Shown in pieces: positions 46,456-59,620 of a stretch of 64,000 nt of DNA. The DNA is taken from NCBI GenBank assembly GCA_003586115.2, contig QVOM02000073.1, positions 62,109,512 to 62,173,511 on the forward strand, in the 5' to 3' direction. This DNA is from Salvator merianae. Its lineage: Eukaryota; Chordata; Lepidosauria; Squamata; Teiidae. A model generated the notes under the pieces. It searched no databases. It had not been told where the DNA came from and was given only the letters and a program-made list of their open reading frames with translations. The position numbers and the translations under genes were made by a program. Positions within the stretch are counted from its first letter, which is position 1; every line of letters begins with the position of its first letter.

Positions 46456-48689
46456 CCCACCCACTTCTTCATTTTCAACACACTGTGAGGCTTCCATTGG
46501 TGACACATGAATGCTGCCAACCTTTTTGAGAGGTTTGACATGGCATGCTCACCCAGGCATTATGAGGAAGTGCTCAGGCAACACATGTGCTAATGCTGCT
46601 TGTGAGCACAGGGAGTGACCCTGTTGATGGTTCAGCATTCCCCCTCCCCCCCACCGTGCAGCCACAGCCTAAAGGACAATATTCATCATCATCATTTTTA
46701 TTAACATTCAACACAGTTTTTCTAAAAACATAAATTCCATATTTTGTTTTGCTCTGTGGGTTTGATTTCTTTTGTCATCTTCCCCAGACTCCACTTTAGG
46801 CAGATTTAATTATTCACCCTAAATAGGCAATGATGTCCTGAGTAACCTTGGTGTTGTTTTTCTTAAAAAAACACAACACTGTGATGATGTACCTGTAGTT
46901 ACATTTTCAAACAAGGAATTATAGGTGTTTGTTTCATTGTTTGCCTTAGGAAATGACTTACTTTTCGTGCACAGCATTTTTATATAATTAATTTGTTAGT
47001 TCATTCAGATTCAGTCAGTTAACAAATATTACTGATGTTGTCGACGCTGCATTGAGTGTGCAAGCCATTATTGATTTCTTGTTTGCTCATGGGCCTCTCT
47101 GTCAACAATGAAGCTGGCGAATAAATGTGGAGTGTACGTGCCCAGCTATTCTCTGTTTCCCTTCACTTATCAGTAAGTAACATACTTGTTGCAGATAAAC
47201 AAGAGCAGCAAGGGACCAGACAATTCTTAGAAGCTTCTTTCATCACAAATGACTTCTTTGTCCTGTTGCTAAGTTACAGTAGTTTCATGCTATAACAATT
47301 GTTTTGCAAGTGATGTTTTAAATGTGTCTTGAACTTTAGCAGAGAACCCCCCTTTTGCATAGGAAGTCTATGGTTAGCTGAAAATTTGGGTACAATGAGA
47401 ATGGTCTTTGGTGCAACAACTCTGTGATAGACAAGCAAATTATTATGCCTTGTCATTTTCTATGGGTAAGCACTGCATGTGTAGGTGGACTCAATCAGTG
47501 TGCATAGGGTGGGACAGAAATGTAAATAAATAAATATTTGGATCACTAAGGGACAACTACAGGCTGGGATAGCTGGTGAAATGCTTTGGATCAGAATTCA
47601 GTTTGCAGGCTTCAAGAACACTCTGGAAATGAGATTGTCATCTCTCCACCACCCTCCTATTTCTTTTTTATTGGCTGGCCATGATTACACTGCATTATAA
47701 GAGTTTATACTCAGATAAATGCTACTCTGTTTGCTATGCTACATAAATGGAAATTAACAACTAAGCAATAAACCAACATACACAGTTTAATTTTAAAAAA
47801 TCTGTATGAATTATTCACATAAGTGCTATCAGAAGAATGTGAGACAGCACCTTATGAAGCAGCTAGATTAATCATCTTTATTTTCAGCAGTGATGATGGG
47901 AAGTAATCTGTGGTTCTCCAGATGTTGCCAGACCAGAAGGCTGACAATGCTGGCCGATAGAAGCTAGAATCAAACATCTGGAAATCCACAACTTTGCAAC
48001 CTCTGTCACAAAATCCTTTATGATGCTGATTGAATCACTCATATGTGGATTTTGGTTTGTCTGATTTTTTGCTAGTTAAAAATAAAGAAATTTTACCATG
48101 GGGAGCTTTGTTTTGCTGGGAGATATCTTGAGGTTAGCTTCATCAGCCAAGAATTCTGGAATGTTCTAGAATTGGGCGTGTGGAAAAGATTCTTTGAGAG
48201 AATTAAGTTCAGATACCTTTCCCATATATCAAAAACATAAAATCATGGCCATGCATGCATTATTGAAGAGGACCACAAATAGAATATCTCTTCCTCAAGT
48301 GCTTCAAAGCAAATATTACTTACATATCAGTTTAGTTCAATTGTAGAAATATCAGTTATATTCCTGCTTGGAAAAGCACAGCACAAAAATTGGACGCTGT
48401 AACAGACAGAGTCTGCCCTAGAAAAGCTGCAGCCTTGGTTGCTTTGTCTCTATTATATCATTCTCTGCTATTCTGGGCCACATTCCAGTTCCATTTCCGC
48501 CTCCTTTCCTAGCAATTTGTATTGTGATATGCAGCTCTCCCACCTCTATGGCCTTTGGCATTTGTTCCAGCCAGTCTTGAAACTGAGGTTATTATATCAA
48601 ACCTCATGGATTTCTGACATATTATATTGTTGGTTTTAAAATACATCTCTCTCTCACTCACTGTCTCTTATACACACAACATCATCAGT
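46456..48689. other. Unassigned, repeat-poor sequence
   Basis: About 2.2 kb without a recognised transposon. Positions about 46770-47300 look compositionally ordinary, neither low-complexity nor repeat-like, and could be unique host sequence. No exon with plausible splice context was identified. Confidence 0.35.
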
Positions 48690-49075
48690 ACTGGCTTCAT
48701 TAAGAGGATCAGGGTGACTCCAGATGGCAAGAGGCATCCGTGAGGGCTAAAAAAGACCCTGCAATTGCCTCTTGCCACCCCAGCAAGACGCCCACTTTCC
48801 TTTCCTTTTTTTTTTTTTTTTGGTGCACTCTTGGCTGTCTTCCAGGTAGCTGCAAGAGCAACGATAACACAAGGAGCTGGCAGACAGGTAATCAGCATCA
48901 CTATTATAGGAAACTTGGCATCATTGCTGGATTTCCCATAATATCAATATTACAGGATATCACTTGGTATGCCGGGACTATATTGGGAATGCCATCACCA
49001 TGTGTGGCATTCCTGATGTAGACCTGGAAAAATCACAAGTTTTGCTCCACATCTGGAGGCATCCACAGTCTATAT
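48690..49075. mobile_element. MITE of the 'CATCTGG' group, inverted relative to 38570
   Basis: It begins near CCAGATGGCAAGAGGCATCC and ends near CTCCACATCTGG, with GCAATTGCCTCTTGCCACC inside. These are the reverse complements of words in the 38570-39010 copy. It also holds a GGGAATGCCAT / GTGGCATTCC inverted pair and a T-run near 48808. Confidence 0.6.
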
Positions 49076-50514
49076 AGTATCCAGGATAGAGAGTTTAGTT
49101 TTGCTGGTTTAAATTGCACTTATGTCATGTTTATTTCTATTCACCATAGTTGGTGGGTAATTTTGTTACCTTCACAACTAGAACGTTATTTTGGCATAGA
49201 GTGTATGGATCTTCCTTGGATGTTTCTAATATGGTACAGTAAATGATGACCATATCAAGAATGGCAAACTTCTGATCTTCCACTTGTTGATGGACTCCAA
49301 CTCCAGAGTCCAGGGATAATTGAAGTGACAATTCCATATCTGAAGGGTCAGAGCCCCGCCCAATCATCTACAAAATACAATGCCCAGGTTCATACCAACA
49401 CCAGTAATTCAATTCAGGGACAGGCAGGCAACGAGCCAAGAGTCAGAGGCTGAAGATGTGGATAAGTGTAGGTGAGGGTCAGATGCCACACAAAGGACCA
49501 AGTTTCAGCAGCAGGAGAAATTGGTTTTGATATAGTGTTGGTCACGTTAGATTGGGCAAGCAAATCATGAGAATAATATGCAGGACTACTTGTTGCAAAT
49601 AGTTGCTTCCATTCAGCAATCAAGTCTAAGGCTGCATCCAATCCTTGGTGGAAGGCTGAGGCAAGAACGTTTCACCGTTTCCCCAGGGAGGGCCGTGTGT
49701 CAGCCAAACAGTCCATGCTTCACCCCTCAATATCTTTGGAGTTGACAGCTCAGCTCTGAAGCTGAGCTATCAGCTTTGAATAATGAAGGACTTCTGTTGT
49801 GCTGGAAAAGCCCACAAAGTGGGCAGCACAGCACCTGTGTAGGTCACATTTATTCCACCATTTGTTTATACAGCAGTGGTGAGCATGATTGAAGATGGTG
49901 GGCAATCTCAAAGTGGTTAATTCTGCTCAGAGGAAGGATGTTGTGGAGGGTGCTTCAAGATCCTCTAGCTCCCTTCTCAGGGCTGTCTATGGTGGTGGGC
50001 ACCTCTAGCATTTGGCTCCAATGCCTGTGGGGCTTCCCCCAAATGCCCACTGCCTGTAGGTGTGGATGCACCCTACAATGTTACATATGGAGCTTGCTAG
50101 ACGATATGTGTTTCAAAGGCAACTTGGTGTATAATAAAGTCTAGTAAAGTACTTGCTATTGTTTTTATACAATTGGCATGATAACAGGGGAATGGCTTCA
50201 TTCATATTGGGGTGAGATCTGGGTACCAGTATGGAATGGCTGCTTCTGGGGTGTGGGTGAATTGATCTGCACCATGGGTTTTCCTGGAGTCTGGAGGGAT
50301 TGTTGCTGTGGGACAAGATCACTCACAGCAGCCAAAATTATGCCCAGTATTGCTACCAGGGACCAAAAGTGCAGGTGGAGATCTCTCACATTTTTTATAT
50401 CCAGCATGATTCTGGACACATTTTTGGTCCTTGAGACAACTACTGGCTGCTATGTATGTTTGCATGGTGGACACAAGTTGCTTCCCCAGAAAGGTGACCT
50501 CAGAATACTTTCTA
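49076..50514. other. Unassigned sequence
   Basis: Nothing recognised. Positions 49640-50100 are richer in G and C than their flanks but have no clear family. Confidence 0.4.
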
Positions 50515-50589
50515 CAGTCTTCATATAGTTTGCACTAACATGTGGATGGCAAGTCTCTAATCTGGAATAAGGCCCAGCGCAGAAAGGCC
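50515..50589. mobile_element. Right half of a GGCC-terminus MITE
   Basis: GTTTGCACTAACATGTGGAT, CAAGTCTCTAATCTGGAATA and CAGCGCAGAAAGGCC follow the right half of the element at 42214-42393. The left half is missing or unrecognisable. Confidence 0.6.
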
Positions 50590-51124
50590 TACCAGTCCTG
50601 TGTATCTCTACATGGTTTGCTTTTCCCAAGCCTGGAAAACAGGGATTCAAGTCCAGAGATTTCTAGGTTCTCAGCTGAGATCTATCTATGATGCTATACT
50701 GGCTTTCTGGGTCATCCACTGAAAGTGATTGGTGATAGGTTCATGACAGCCAAATGGGTAATGAGTGATCAAGTTATTAATTTTCATTGAACATAATACT
50801 TAAAAATGAAAGCAAGATGAGCCAAATATTCAGGGCCTGTCCAGTGTACTGCAGATTAAAGTCTGTATGAATGGGCAGACTTTGCATTTAAATGTAAAGC
50901 CAGACAAACAGATTTCTAGCTAACAGTATATCATTTTGGCACCATTCAATTTCTCTATTTGAATGGAATCTATTCTGTATTTTGTTTTTGAATGCAGCAG
51001 TCATGCATGAATTTGCTTTGCATACTGTGCACACTGAAAATAGAATTCAGTGAAAAGAAAGATATAAGAAAAATGCATTATGTTCAAGAATCCAGAAACT
51101 AGAAATAAACAAAGTCACATTAAG
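50590..51124. other. Unassigned sequence
   Basis: Nothing recognised. Confidence 0.4.
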
Positions 51125-51480
51125 TCCACATCCAGACTTGGAATAAATAGCACTATTATGGCTTGCCTATGTTGGGATTTCCATATGTATTGGTGCCATC
51201 CCCACATAGCTCCACAATATTAGGGTGAAAACCCACTATAACCTATTTTGGGAAAACCCAACTCTGAATGTGGGTTTTCCCAAAATAGTGCTGCATCCTA
51301 CCTGTCTGAATGTTGCTGGTGGGAGCTGCCATCTTGAATGTGGCCACCATGCATGTGTGGGACCCAAAAACGTTGGCCATGCATGCATGGTGGTGGTGAT
51401 CATACACTTCTGTGTATTTTGCTCCATCAAAATATCCAGATGGGCACATCACTATATTATGCAAGCAAAACACCACCCCA
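51125..51480. mobile_element. Hairpin MITE with a perfect 18-bp stem
   Basis: CTATTTTGGGAAAACCCA (51243-51260) pairs perfectly with 51271-51288 across a 10-base loop. The preceding CTATGTTGGGATTTCCAT... segment is related to the hairpin at 38596, so it is the same group. No coding capacity. Boundaries are approximate. Confidence 0.65.
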
Positions 51481-52108
51481 ATGCTGAGCAGTCAACAAAC
51501 AATTATTCCAGAGAGACTTTACTTTAGAATATCACTTGTTAGCATGATTTTTGTGTGGTGTCTGAGCCGGCCTAAGTCTTTCCATTGATCAGTTTATGAG
51601 TGCTTTATGCCTGCTTCTTTATGCAGCTGTGTCCAGCCATTTGTGTTATGTAGTGCACAAAGAATCTATTATGGAAAATCTTCTCAGTCATAGAAGTGTG
51701 TAGATTTTCCCATATTTGACATTAATCTTTATGCTGTGGGTTTGGTTTTAGAGTATGCAGTTGATGCGTGAAGCTAAGAGAAGGCTGGGACAGAGATGCA
51801 AAAACACCAAGAAGGTCCAAAATAAATACTTATATTGAAAGTAAAATATTAAATATAAACATAAAACATTTGTACTATGACTAGTGCAATAGAAACAATG
51901 TGAGCAAGATTGTTATAATAAAAAGAGCATTTTTTAAAAAAATCAAAATGCAAGAATAAATAACTCTGTTTCTCTCTTCCTTACAAAGGAGTGATTCCAA
52001 TGGAAACAGGTAAACGAGTGAGTAGCAGCTCAGGTGAAAGATAAGAATGACAATAACCCTAATGTGACCATCTGCTGGTCCTTTTAGTGTTCAAATATTT
52101 GTCTTTTG
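51481..52108. other. Unassigned AT-rich sequence
   Basis: Nothing recognised. Confidence 0.4.
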
Positions 52109-52560
52109 GGCCCTTTCCACAGTGACCAATGGAGCCTCTGCCTTCTGCATGCTAGTGCGACCTAGCAGAGACCATGCACACCCCAGAATGCTCTGTTTGC
52201 ATGGGACACAAGAGTTATGGAGTGGGACAGGGTGGTATAACCCACTTCACTGATGGATTCTTTAAAGGTAGCTCCCCAGCAGACTATTGATGGTATACTG
52301 GTCCATGATGTGCTGACAGCACACCAAATGGGCCAGCATGCCAAGTTCATCCCCTTTTCAGCCAGGCACCCAGAAGTGATGAGAGAAACAAGCACACAGC
52401 TAGAAAAACCCTGGCTGGAAATTTTGAAGATGAGAACTGCCATTCATGGCATCCAGAGCTAGGATAAGATGGGCTGTCCACCATGGAGGCTATCTGTAAC
52501 CTGGTCCACCATGACCTGGGCCAGTGTAATGCAGGATAACTTGTGCTGTGAAAAAGGACC
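52109..52560. mobile_element. MITE with GGCCCTTTCCACAG termini
   Basis: The left end GGCCCTTTCCACAGTG and the inverted right end GGTCCTTTTTCACAGCAC are imperfect inverted repeats. TTT lies at or one base from both ends, compatible with a 3-bp target duplication. The open frames inside (52253-52462 plus, 52162-52598 minus) overlap on both strands and look accidental. Confidence 0.65.
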
Positions 52561-53668
52561 TTTGGCTCTTTTCTTGCTGCTGAGAGAACAGGTTGCATAC
52601 CAGTGGATAATACTTGCTGTAGGCACCTTCTTGTTTGTGTGAATGATGAAAGGGGATGCTTCAGAGTCTACAGAGATAGTCTTAAGTGTTTGGACTGTAG
52701 GATGTCTTTCTAGAAGTCAAGACTCTGTGGCAAATTTACAGCGCACCCTTTACAGGGATCACTCAGCTTGAAATTTTAGCAGAGGGCTCCATGTTCAAAT
52801 CCAGAGTCTGCCATTGTGGGACAACAGACAAACTGAACTCTACCACACAGCCTTATTGCTAAAACTCACAAGCTTCTTGACTACAAAAATCTTTGTACTC
52901 TAGTTACCAGCAAGTACTGGTAACCACTTGTTCCTCTCTTTCCCTACTGGTTTCCAGAAAGCTACCTGTGCACAGGTGATTCATAGAGGTTGTTCCAATG
53001 AACACACCACTGACGATGTCAAACTCCTCATATCAATCCTCTGGTACTGATGAAGACCAGCTTTCAAGTCAGATCCAAAGCAGGCATCCTTTCAGTGTTT
53101 CTCACATTACTCTCCCTGGGCTTGCCATTTTCAGAGCCAACTTATCAGGAGTCAAAGTTGCTGCAAATCTTCCAGAAATGGAACTGGGGACATGATGTGT
53201 GAGATGCAACCACTGATTTCAGCTTGCTATCCCAATCCAACTCAATTAGGACTAATTCTGTCTCCTTTTATAACAAAATGACAGCTTCTAGAAGCTCATA
53301 ATATGCTAAAATATGATTATCTCTAGAAGTTAAAAAGCAACATTTCATAACTTGTGGGAAAGGAGAGGCAGCTTTGTCATTTTGTAAACATTTAGCACAA
53401 AATCCAACACGTTGTCATGGATGGTTCTTTTTTGGAGGGGTTGAGGAGGTCATTAGCTCTTGCTGCAAAGCTCAGATCAGAAACTATATGACCAGAAATA
53501 TTGCAATCAATATGTATAAGGTCATAATACTTATTCATAAAAAAAGAATGAAATACCAAGTTAAGGCTACAGCTCTACTTATCTGGCTGAAGGCATTTGA
53601 AGGAGACACCTCTGTCATTGCTGCCTGGCTGTGTACTGGCCAATGTGCCCCCCATCTTGATTGTTGCT
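52561..53668. other. Unassigned sequence
   Basis: Nothing recognised. An open frame starting at 53374 runs into the MITE that follows and is not believed to be a gene. Confidence 0.4.
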
Positions 53669-53994
53669 TAGGGATATGCACAAACAAAATTCACATTTTG
53701 ATTCTCTATTTTTGCTTCATCAGCAAATCACAATGTCAAAAAAGGAGTTGTTGCATTCATTTTTTCAGTTTTTACAATGTTTCCCCCCTTGAAAATGTCC
53801 CTTTTTATGGGTTAAAACATAGTGAAAACTTGAATATTCAAACGATTATTCCACTTATACAAAAGAAGAGGCTGGTTTCTTTTGATCGAATGCTCAAAAT
53901 TCGAAAAAGCACATTTTCCATTCAATTTGAATATCTGTGAATGTGAAATGTTTGATCATATGTTTGAACATGAAATGAATTCTGCACATCTCTA
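53669..53994. mobile_element. TA-flanked MITE, GAGATGTGC family
   Basis: The left end TAGGGATATGCACAAAC and the inverted right end TAGAGATGTGCAGAATTC match the copies at 23358 and 23991. TA is present at both edges. The interior has AT-rich TTCAAA/TTTGAA words. Confidence 0.75.
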
Positions 53995-56090
53995 TTGTTC
54001 CTCAGTCAGGTCACATTTACAAAGTGTCTGAGCTTGCACACAGAAGGCAACCTTGGGCTCTGTGAGGAAGAGGTGAGGCACTTCAGTGACCACAGCCTGT
54101 ATGGCCAGGTCAATGGTTAAACAATAAGTCACATCATGGTGAGAGGTAGCAGTGTCAGGGTTGCTCTCTGTCATTGACCCTTATGTACCTTTGCCAGGCC
54201 CCAAGGGCATTAACACTTCAGTGAATGGAGAAGTGGAGACTGGCTTCCTGAGGGGCCTAGAAAAGGCATCATTGCTATGTAATGGAGATGTGACATAAGA
54301 CTCACTACTAATTGGTTCCATATTAAATATCCTAGGTAGTGAGGCACACAGAACAGAAGGACATGTCAGATTTCCTGTTTGCAGAAAACATGCTTACAAA
54401 GTTGCCTATAGATGAATATTCAAATTTGTCTCCTTTGTTTTTTTCCGCTAACTACTATAAAAGGTTGACTTCTAAAGATGTGACTTTGACTTGTACTGGA
54501 ATGGAAATACTTGGGCTGTGAGTGATTCGTTTTTATTAATGGCTTCTATCGCTTAGGAGCTGATGCTGATTTTGCAACTGTTCTTTTATCTAATAATAAA
54601 ACTTGCTTAATTTTTCCTCCCTGAAAACATCTTGTGCTTGCTTTGAAACACATTGAGCATGTGTGTGTTTTGCTTTGCTACGCTTTGCCCTGAAGGCTAA
54701 CTCCATGGGGTGGGTTGTTGGGTTTTTTTTTTTTTTTTTTTTGGAGGTGAGGCAGAACAAATATTAACCAAGAACAAGGAATTCATCTGGAAGATGCAGT
54801 AAATGAAACATGTTAAATAGGTACTCCTTTGATTCTGATGCAGCCTACCTGAATAATTTAGTAAGTGTTGTTGGTTTGGTAATCTGCCATCTTTAGTTAC
54901 TGCATGTTGGCCTAGGTATGTGCTAGAAATAGCATGCCTTGGAATGATTACAGTGGAAAGAAGAGCATAGTGTGTGCCACTTTGAGTCCTTTGAAAGAAA
55001 AACAAAATATGTAATACCCTAAATAAATAAATAAGCCTGTTAATAGCATTTATTTTTTATATTTTTACTGAATAATAATTAAAAAATTGCATCATTTTAT
55101 ACTTAATCTTCCTGCCTGAAGGAATAGGTGTGCTTTTTTTTGTGTCTGTTTGTGTAGGGAAGAGATGATTGCAAAGTCATTATGCTATACATCACCATTT
55201 CTTGCAAGGTCTGAAAAGCATGGATAAGCTGTAAGGGAAAATATTGCAAAACATGTTCTGCTGTGTTTGACAGATAATACGGCCAGAACCTAAGGATACT
55301 GGAGTTACATAAAGCTCAAACAGAACTGGCATCTATAACACAGCAGAGGAAAGCTAGCCAGGTAGCAGCTGTTTTTCCTAAAGCTTAAGGATTATTAACC
55401 TCCAAATCAAAAAATATAAAGTGTATTGCTTTCTGAACTGAAAGGAAAAGTTAGTTTCCTTCCAGCTCTTTTTGTTTGTTTGAGAATTAATCATAGGAAT
55501 GGCTTAAGTTTATCCACTGGTGATTTTTCCATTTGGTGTTTTGGAGTATCACAATCTGCAACTGGTTGGTTCAAATGTAAACACAGCCTCATTGGATGAT
55601 TTTTTTAGAAGTCTGATCTGGCTCTAAACAATTCCCCTAGTGGGAAGTTCTCATTCAGTTTATAACCTCTATTGTTAGGACAGCTTGGTGTTCCACTTTA
55701 GAAAGATGGCCTATTGAATGGCATTCTGTATAGGAGGAACTAGTCAATCCAAATCCCATTTCAAGTGAAGAGTCATAGGAAGGGAGGCTAAAGAGGTGTT
55801 AACTTGGTACCTAAAAAGCAGAGATACAGTCAGATATCCTTTGTTCAAAAACACCTTTTCAGGGTATGTGGCTTGCCTGCAGATCATGGTGGATGTGTGG
55901 TGTAAGATCTCCATGATCCTCCTGCCTAAAACTCAGCACAGATAACTGCTTAGTACTTACAACACCACATTGAGCATCCTTTTTACAGAGAACTTATCCC
56001 AATATTTTACAGAGTGGGTCGGTGAGGTGGTTTACCTGTAAGATCTCTCTACCTACCCCCAAAATTCTATGGATGTGACAGGCATGGGCT
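53995..56090. other. Unassigned sequence with a T-run at 54719-54742
   Basis: About 2 kb with no recognised gene. A long T-run near 54719-54742 could be the inverted A-tail of a retroposon, but the sequence to its right is not recognised. Confidence 0.4.
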
Positions 56091-56094
56091 CAGG

Positions 56095-56985
56095 GTGAGA
56101 CATGAAGCAAAGCAACAGGCAAAATGGCAGCCATGGTGGGAGAGTCCCCTTAAAATGCCCCAAGGGCTGAAGTTAATGACAACAGAGGGAAACAAAGTAG
56201 AACTCTCTCTTGCTCAACTACTCCAACACTACTTCCAACAACATTTTCGGAAACAAGGAGAAACTCTGTATCAAGATTGGCAGAGCCAGAAGATTATTTG
56301 AAAAAATGGAAGAGAACGTCTCTTCCCTTGTTTCCAATGTGAATGCAGTTTAAAAATACAGTCTCTGAAGTTTTTGACAGTGAGCTCTGTTTAAGGAAAA
56401 CCCAAGTGATTGAACTTAAGGACAGGATGTGCAGCATGAAGCTGAGGATTAGGGGCATCCCACAATGCTTGGAACTACTGGACTTATTTGACTTCTTAAT
56501 GGATTGATGGCAGAAGGTAGCACAGATATAGGCATTAACAAGTCTGATTTTCATAGAACCCACCAAACAGGCAACCTTTACCAGAAGGAATCCAAGCCTC
56601 CCAGGGATATCTTAATGATCTTCTGAATCACAGTAAAAAAGAATAACCCTTTATGTTTCTCAGGAACTTACCAGACCTTAATCTCGAAGGTCACCTTGTT
56701 CAGATTCTCCCTGACTTGGCCCCTGAAACAATCTAAGAAAGGAAATGCAACTGCTCACAATGTTTGTGATTGCAACCCACATTCATTTCAGATGACTTTA
56801 TCAGGTCAGTGCAGGTATGTATAAAGGGAAGATGCATTCATGCCAGCAACAGTTCTGAAGCACAGGAGATCCTCAGTCTTCTTCTCTCATCCTTTTTGGG
56901 GAACAGGGAACCTCTCCAAAACTCAACACACGCTGAAAGTGGATCCCTGGCAAGATGACGAGCCTATATCGGGAGATAATAATGA
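56095..56985 (+). mobile_element. L1 LINE ORF1 relic
   Basis: The first frame contains NKVELSLAQLLQHYFQQHF, like the coiled-coil start of squamate L1 ORF1. In other frames, R-G-I-P-Q-C followed by LELLDLFDFLMDWWQKVAQI (about 56450-56530) matches the RNA-recognition-motif region. L-E-G-H-L-V-Q-I-L-P-D-L-A-P-E and KGRCIHASNSSEAQEILSLL (about 56680-56880) match the C-terminal domain. There are several frameshifts and stops. Its strand and position fit the ORF2 pieces downstream. Confidence 0.6.
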
Positions 56986-58139
56986 GCAAGAGTTCTAAGC
57001 TGTCCTTCTATACATCTATCTTTGTTCTAGTGAAAACTACTCTCCAAGGCATCTGGCTGCTGCTTTGTCACCTCTCTATGGTGTAGCCTGGGCATTGGAT
57101 ACTTGGGATCATCCTAAACATTTGTGAGACTTCATGGTCTTCTTCCTTCCATTAATCATCCTTGGGTTCATAGTCACATCACTGGGTGTCAACTGTCTTA
57201 AGCTGGATGGATCTTGAGGACCAAGTTCTTGATCTTCAATTCCATCTCTCCTTCTGTAGGAGAGATAACATGTCTGAACTCTTTTTCTCTCTTGGGTTTC
57301 TGTTCCTGCTGTTCAACTTAAACTGATGCCTGTTGGATCCTCAGGACTAACTAGCCAATTTCCACTGTCGTTTGCTTAGTTCACTGGGTGAAGTCAACTT
57401 CAGACCTTCATTTCTCCTTGAATCTTCTGATAATGCTGCTCAACCTAGCTTGATCTTTGTTGGATTCTGAGGGCCATTTTTTACTAAGCTTTTACTAAGC
57501 TTCTTAAGTGATTCTCTCTCTGCTATTTTGAAATGTTGTTCTAAAGTTGGTAAATTGTATTTGTACATTATGTTTGCACATTATGTGCTGTATAAATAAG
57601 CATAAGGTTAATTGCAGACTCCAAAGCTCCCCCCCCCCGATTCTTGACTAGCGTTGAAGTAGTTAGTGTTTCCTTATTTCCCTTTGAAAGGGATATTTTC
57701 CTTTTATTCCTTCATATTTCAGAGCTGTGGTGTTGGGCTTAAAGACCTCTGACTTTAAGTCTTAAAACATGTTTAAACTATGAAGCATTTTTTACTCTTT
57801 GGGGAGTTGATTTGTGTCTTTGTATTTTGACATACTTTCTCATCATTATATGTATAGGCAGGGAAGAAGCAAATTCAGTATATTGCTGTTAAGGCAGCCT
57901 TCCCTCTTTAAAGGAATCTGTTTGTGAGTGGTTTGCTGTATACACTCAGGCCATGTGCAGTTTTAGTTATATCCTGTTCACAAACTGCTTTGTGCCCTGT
58001 TTTGTTGGGCATGTTAGGAGGGTGACATGCTTATTGGGTTGTTTGCTTGTTTTTCTTGCTTTGTATAGTTTTGTACTACTTCAATTTGATTCTGTCAACA
58101 CTTCTGCTTGTAGCTGTATTTGTTGCTAATGCTTTTGGG
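56986..58139 (+). mobile_element. Probable region between L1 ORF1 and ORF2
   Basis: Non-coding T-rich sequence between the ORF1 relic and the endonuclease relic on the same strand. It has no independent signature. Assignment to the L1 is by position only. Confidence 0.35.
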
Positions 58140-58480
58140 GGTCTTTTCTCACTTTCCACCTTAGAATGGAGTAATTATCCGATTCTAAGGTAGAATAGTC
58201 CCCATGGTGTGGTGGGCATCCACACTGAGGGCTGGAACAGCTTGAAACTGGGCTTCCAGCACTTGCAATGCGAATGCTGCCTGCCTGCCATGACAGTGAC
58301 CATGGAAACATCCAGCCATTGCCATGACAACTGGAGATGTGGCATGTGATTGTGCAACCACTCCATGTCATGCTGCAGCCTACAAACACTGCAGATGCCC
58401 CCAATTGCTTGGGCCTCTTCAAAACCCAGAGGCACTATGCTAGTAAGGGACTCCATGCTCACTATCATTAAAGTGCGAAT
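58140..58480. mobile_element. MITE-like insertion near the L1 ORF2 start
   Basis: Words such as CTTGCAATGCGAATGCTG, CCATGACAGTGACCATGG and AAGTGCGAATAGTGCC resemble the elements at 19545 and 25866. The inner sequence has self-complementary pairs. Boundaries are approximate. Confidence 0.5.
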
Positions 58481-58625
58481 AGTGCCAAACTATCTTATAT
58501 TCAGGTTAGGAAATCACATTAGTCTACCTTCTCTCAAGAAGTCTTCTGGCATATCTTTCCATGATCTTGACAGTTGGCTTGTACATAGGACATTGATTTG
58601 GACTAAATGGTGGCAGGTAATCTGA

Positions 58626-59620
58626 GTTACAAAATTATTCCATATAATGTTAATGGATTGAATAATCCAGTCAAAAAGAAGAGGCTTGAAACTTTTCTTT
58701 AAAAAAAGCACCTGTAATATTCATGCTGCAGGAAACCCACAGAGCCAAATGAAGAATGAAAATCTGTTACTGGAGAGTGTTTACTTTAAAGTGGATTACC
58801 CTGCTCCAGAACATCATTCTTCAGGGGTCTGTCAATAATTCTAGCCACAAATTTTCCCTTCACTCTCAATGAGATAATGCAGCATCCACTAACCATAGCT
58901 TCATTATATGCTCACAACTTCAATCAATTGGATTATATTCATAATATCTTAGAAACACTACTGCCCTTTGCATGTGTGAAAATCATAATTCGGGCAAACT
59001 TCAAAGCTGTAGTGAACCTGCCTTGTGAAAAACAGCATTTTTCCTCCCAAACTCTCTCTAATACATCCAGTACTAGAGAAACTCAATCTACACTCCAAAG
59101 ATTTCTCCCCCTTTTCAGTCGGATTTAAGGTATACTGCAGAACTGACTACATTCCTTGCTTCTGAGCAATCCTACCTGACTTCAAGTATGCCTCAACTAT
59201 GAAGATTGGATTACCCAATCATGGTCCTATCTTTGTCTCCTGTGGGATGGTGCTTCAGTCCACTACTTTGGGGCAAACAGAAATCCAGAGAAAAAGATTG
59301 AAACGGGCATCAATACATGTGAACATAACACATTGGCAGAATTTAATCCTATTATGATTTGCAAGACTCTCAAATATATAATTCATGGAACATGTATAGC
59401 TGAGGATTAGTGACTTAAGAAAAAATGGACTCAAAACTTCTCTTCTCTCTCTCTCAAAAGAAATGAGCGAGCTAAAATCTTCCTATAAGAGATCAGGCAA
59501 AAAAGAGATTTGGAACACTTTCCAACAGAAGTGGTCAGATTTGAAATAATTGGAACTTTGTAACTTTACAGAGGGTACTAAGCAGTCCAAATTATTAGCC
59601 ACTTATCTTTAAAAAAATAA
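58626..59620 (+). mobile_element. L1 LINE ORF2, endonuclease domain relic
   Basis: PYNVNGLNNPVKKKRLETFL (from about 58638) is the L1 ORF2 start. SLYAHNFNQLDYIHNILETL, PFACVKIIIRANFKAVVN and TSSTRETQSTLQRFL (58877-59128) match the endonuclease core. The catalytic G-G-D-F-N-A-V is decayed to R-A-N-F-K-A-V. The linker continues to FTEGTKQSKLLATYL at about 59565-59612. Stops and frame changes are frequent. The next L1 segment in order is at 62395. Confidence 0.85.

Noticed and set aside
52162..52598. Protein-coding gene on either strand
   Set aside because: The frames lie inside a MITE with inverted termini and occur on both strands.
53374..53940. 188-codon open frame, one of the longest without a LINE signature
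   Set aside because: Its second half lies inside a MITE (53669-53994), and the first half has no recognisable domain, signal or splice context. It is a chance fusion of unique sequence and repeat.
54719..54742. Poly(A) tail of a processed pseudogene (inverted)
   Set aside because: No coding similarity or target duplication was seen in the adjacent sequence.
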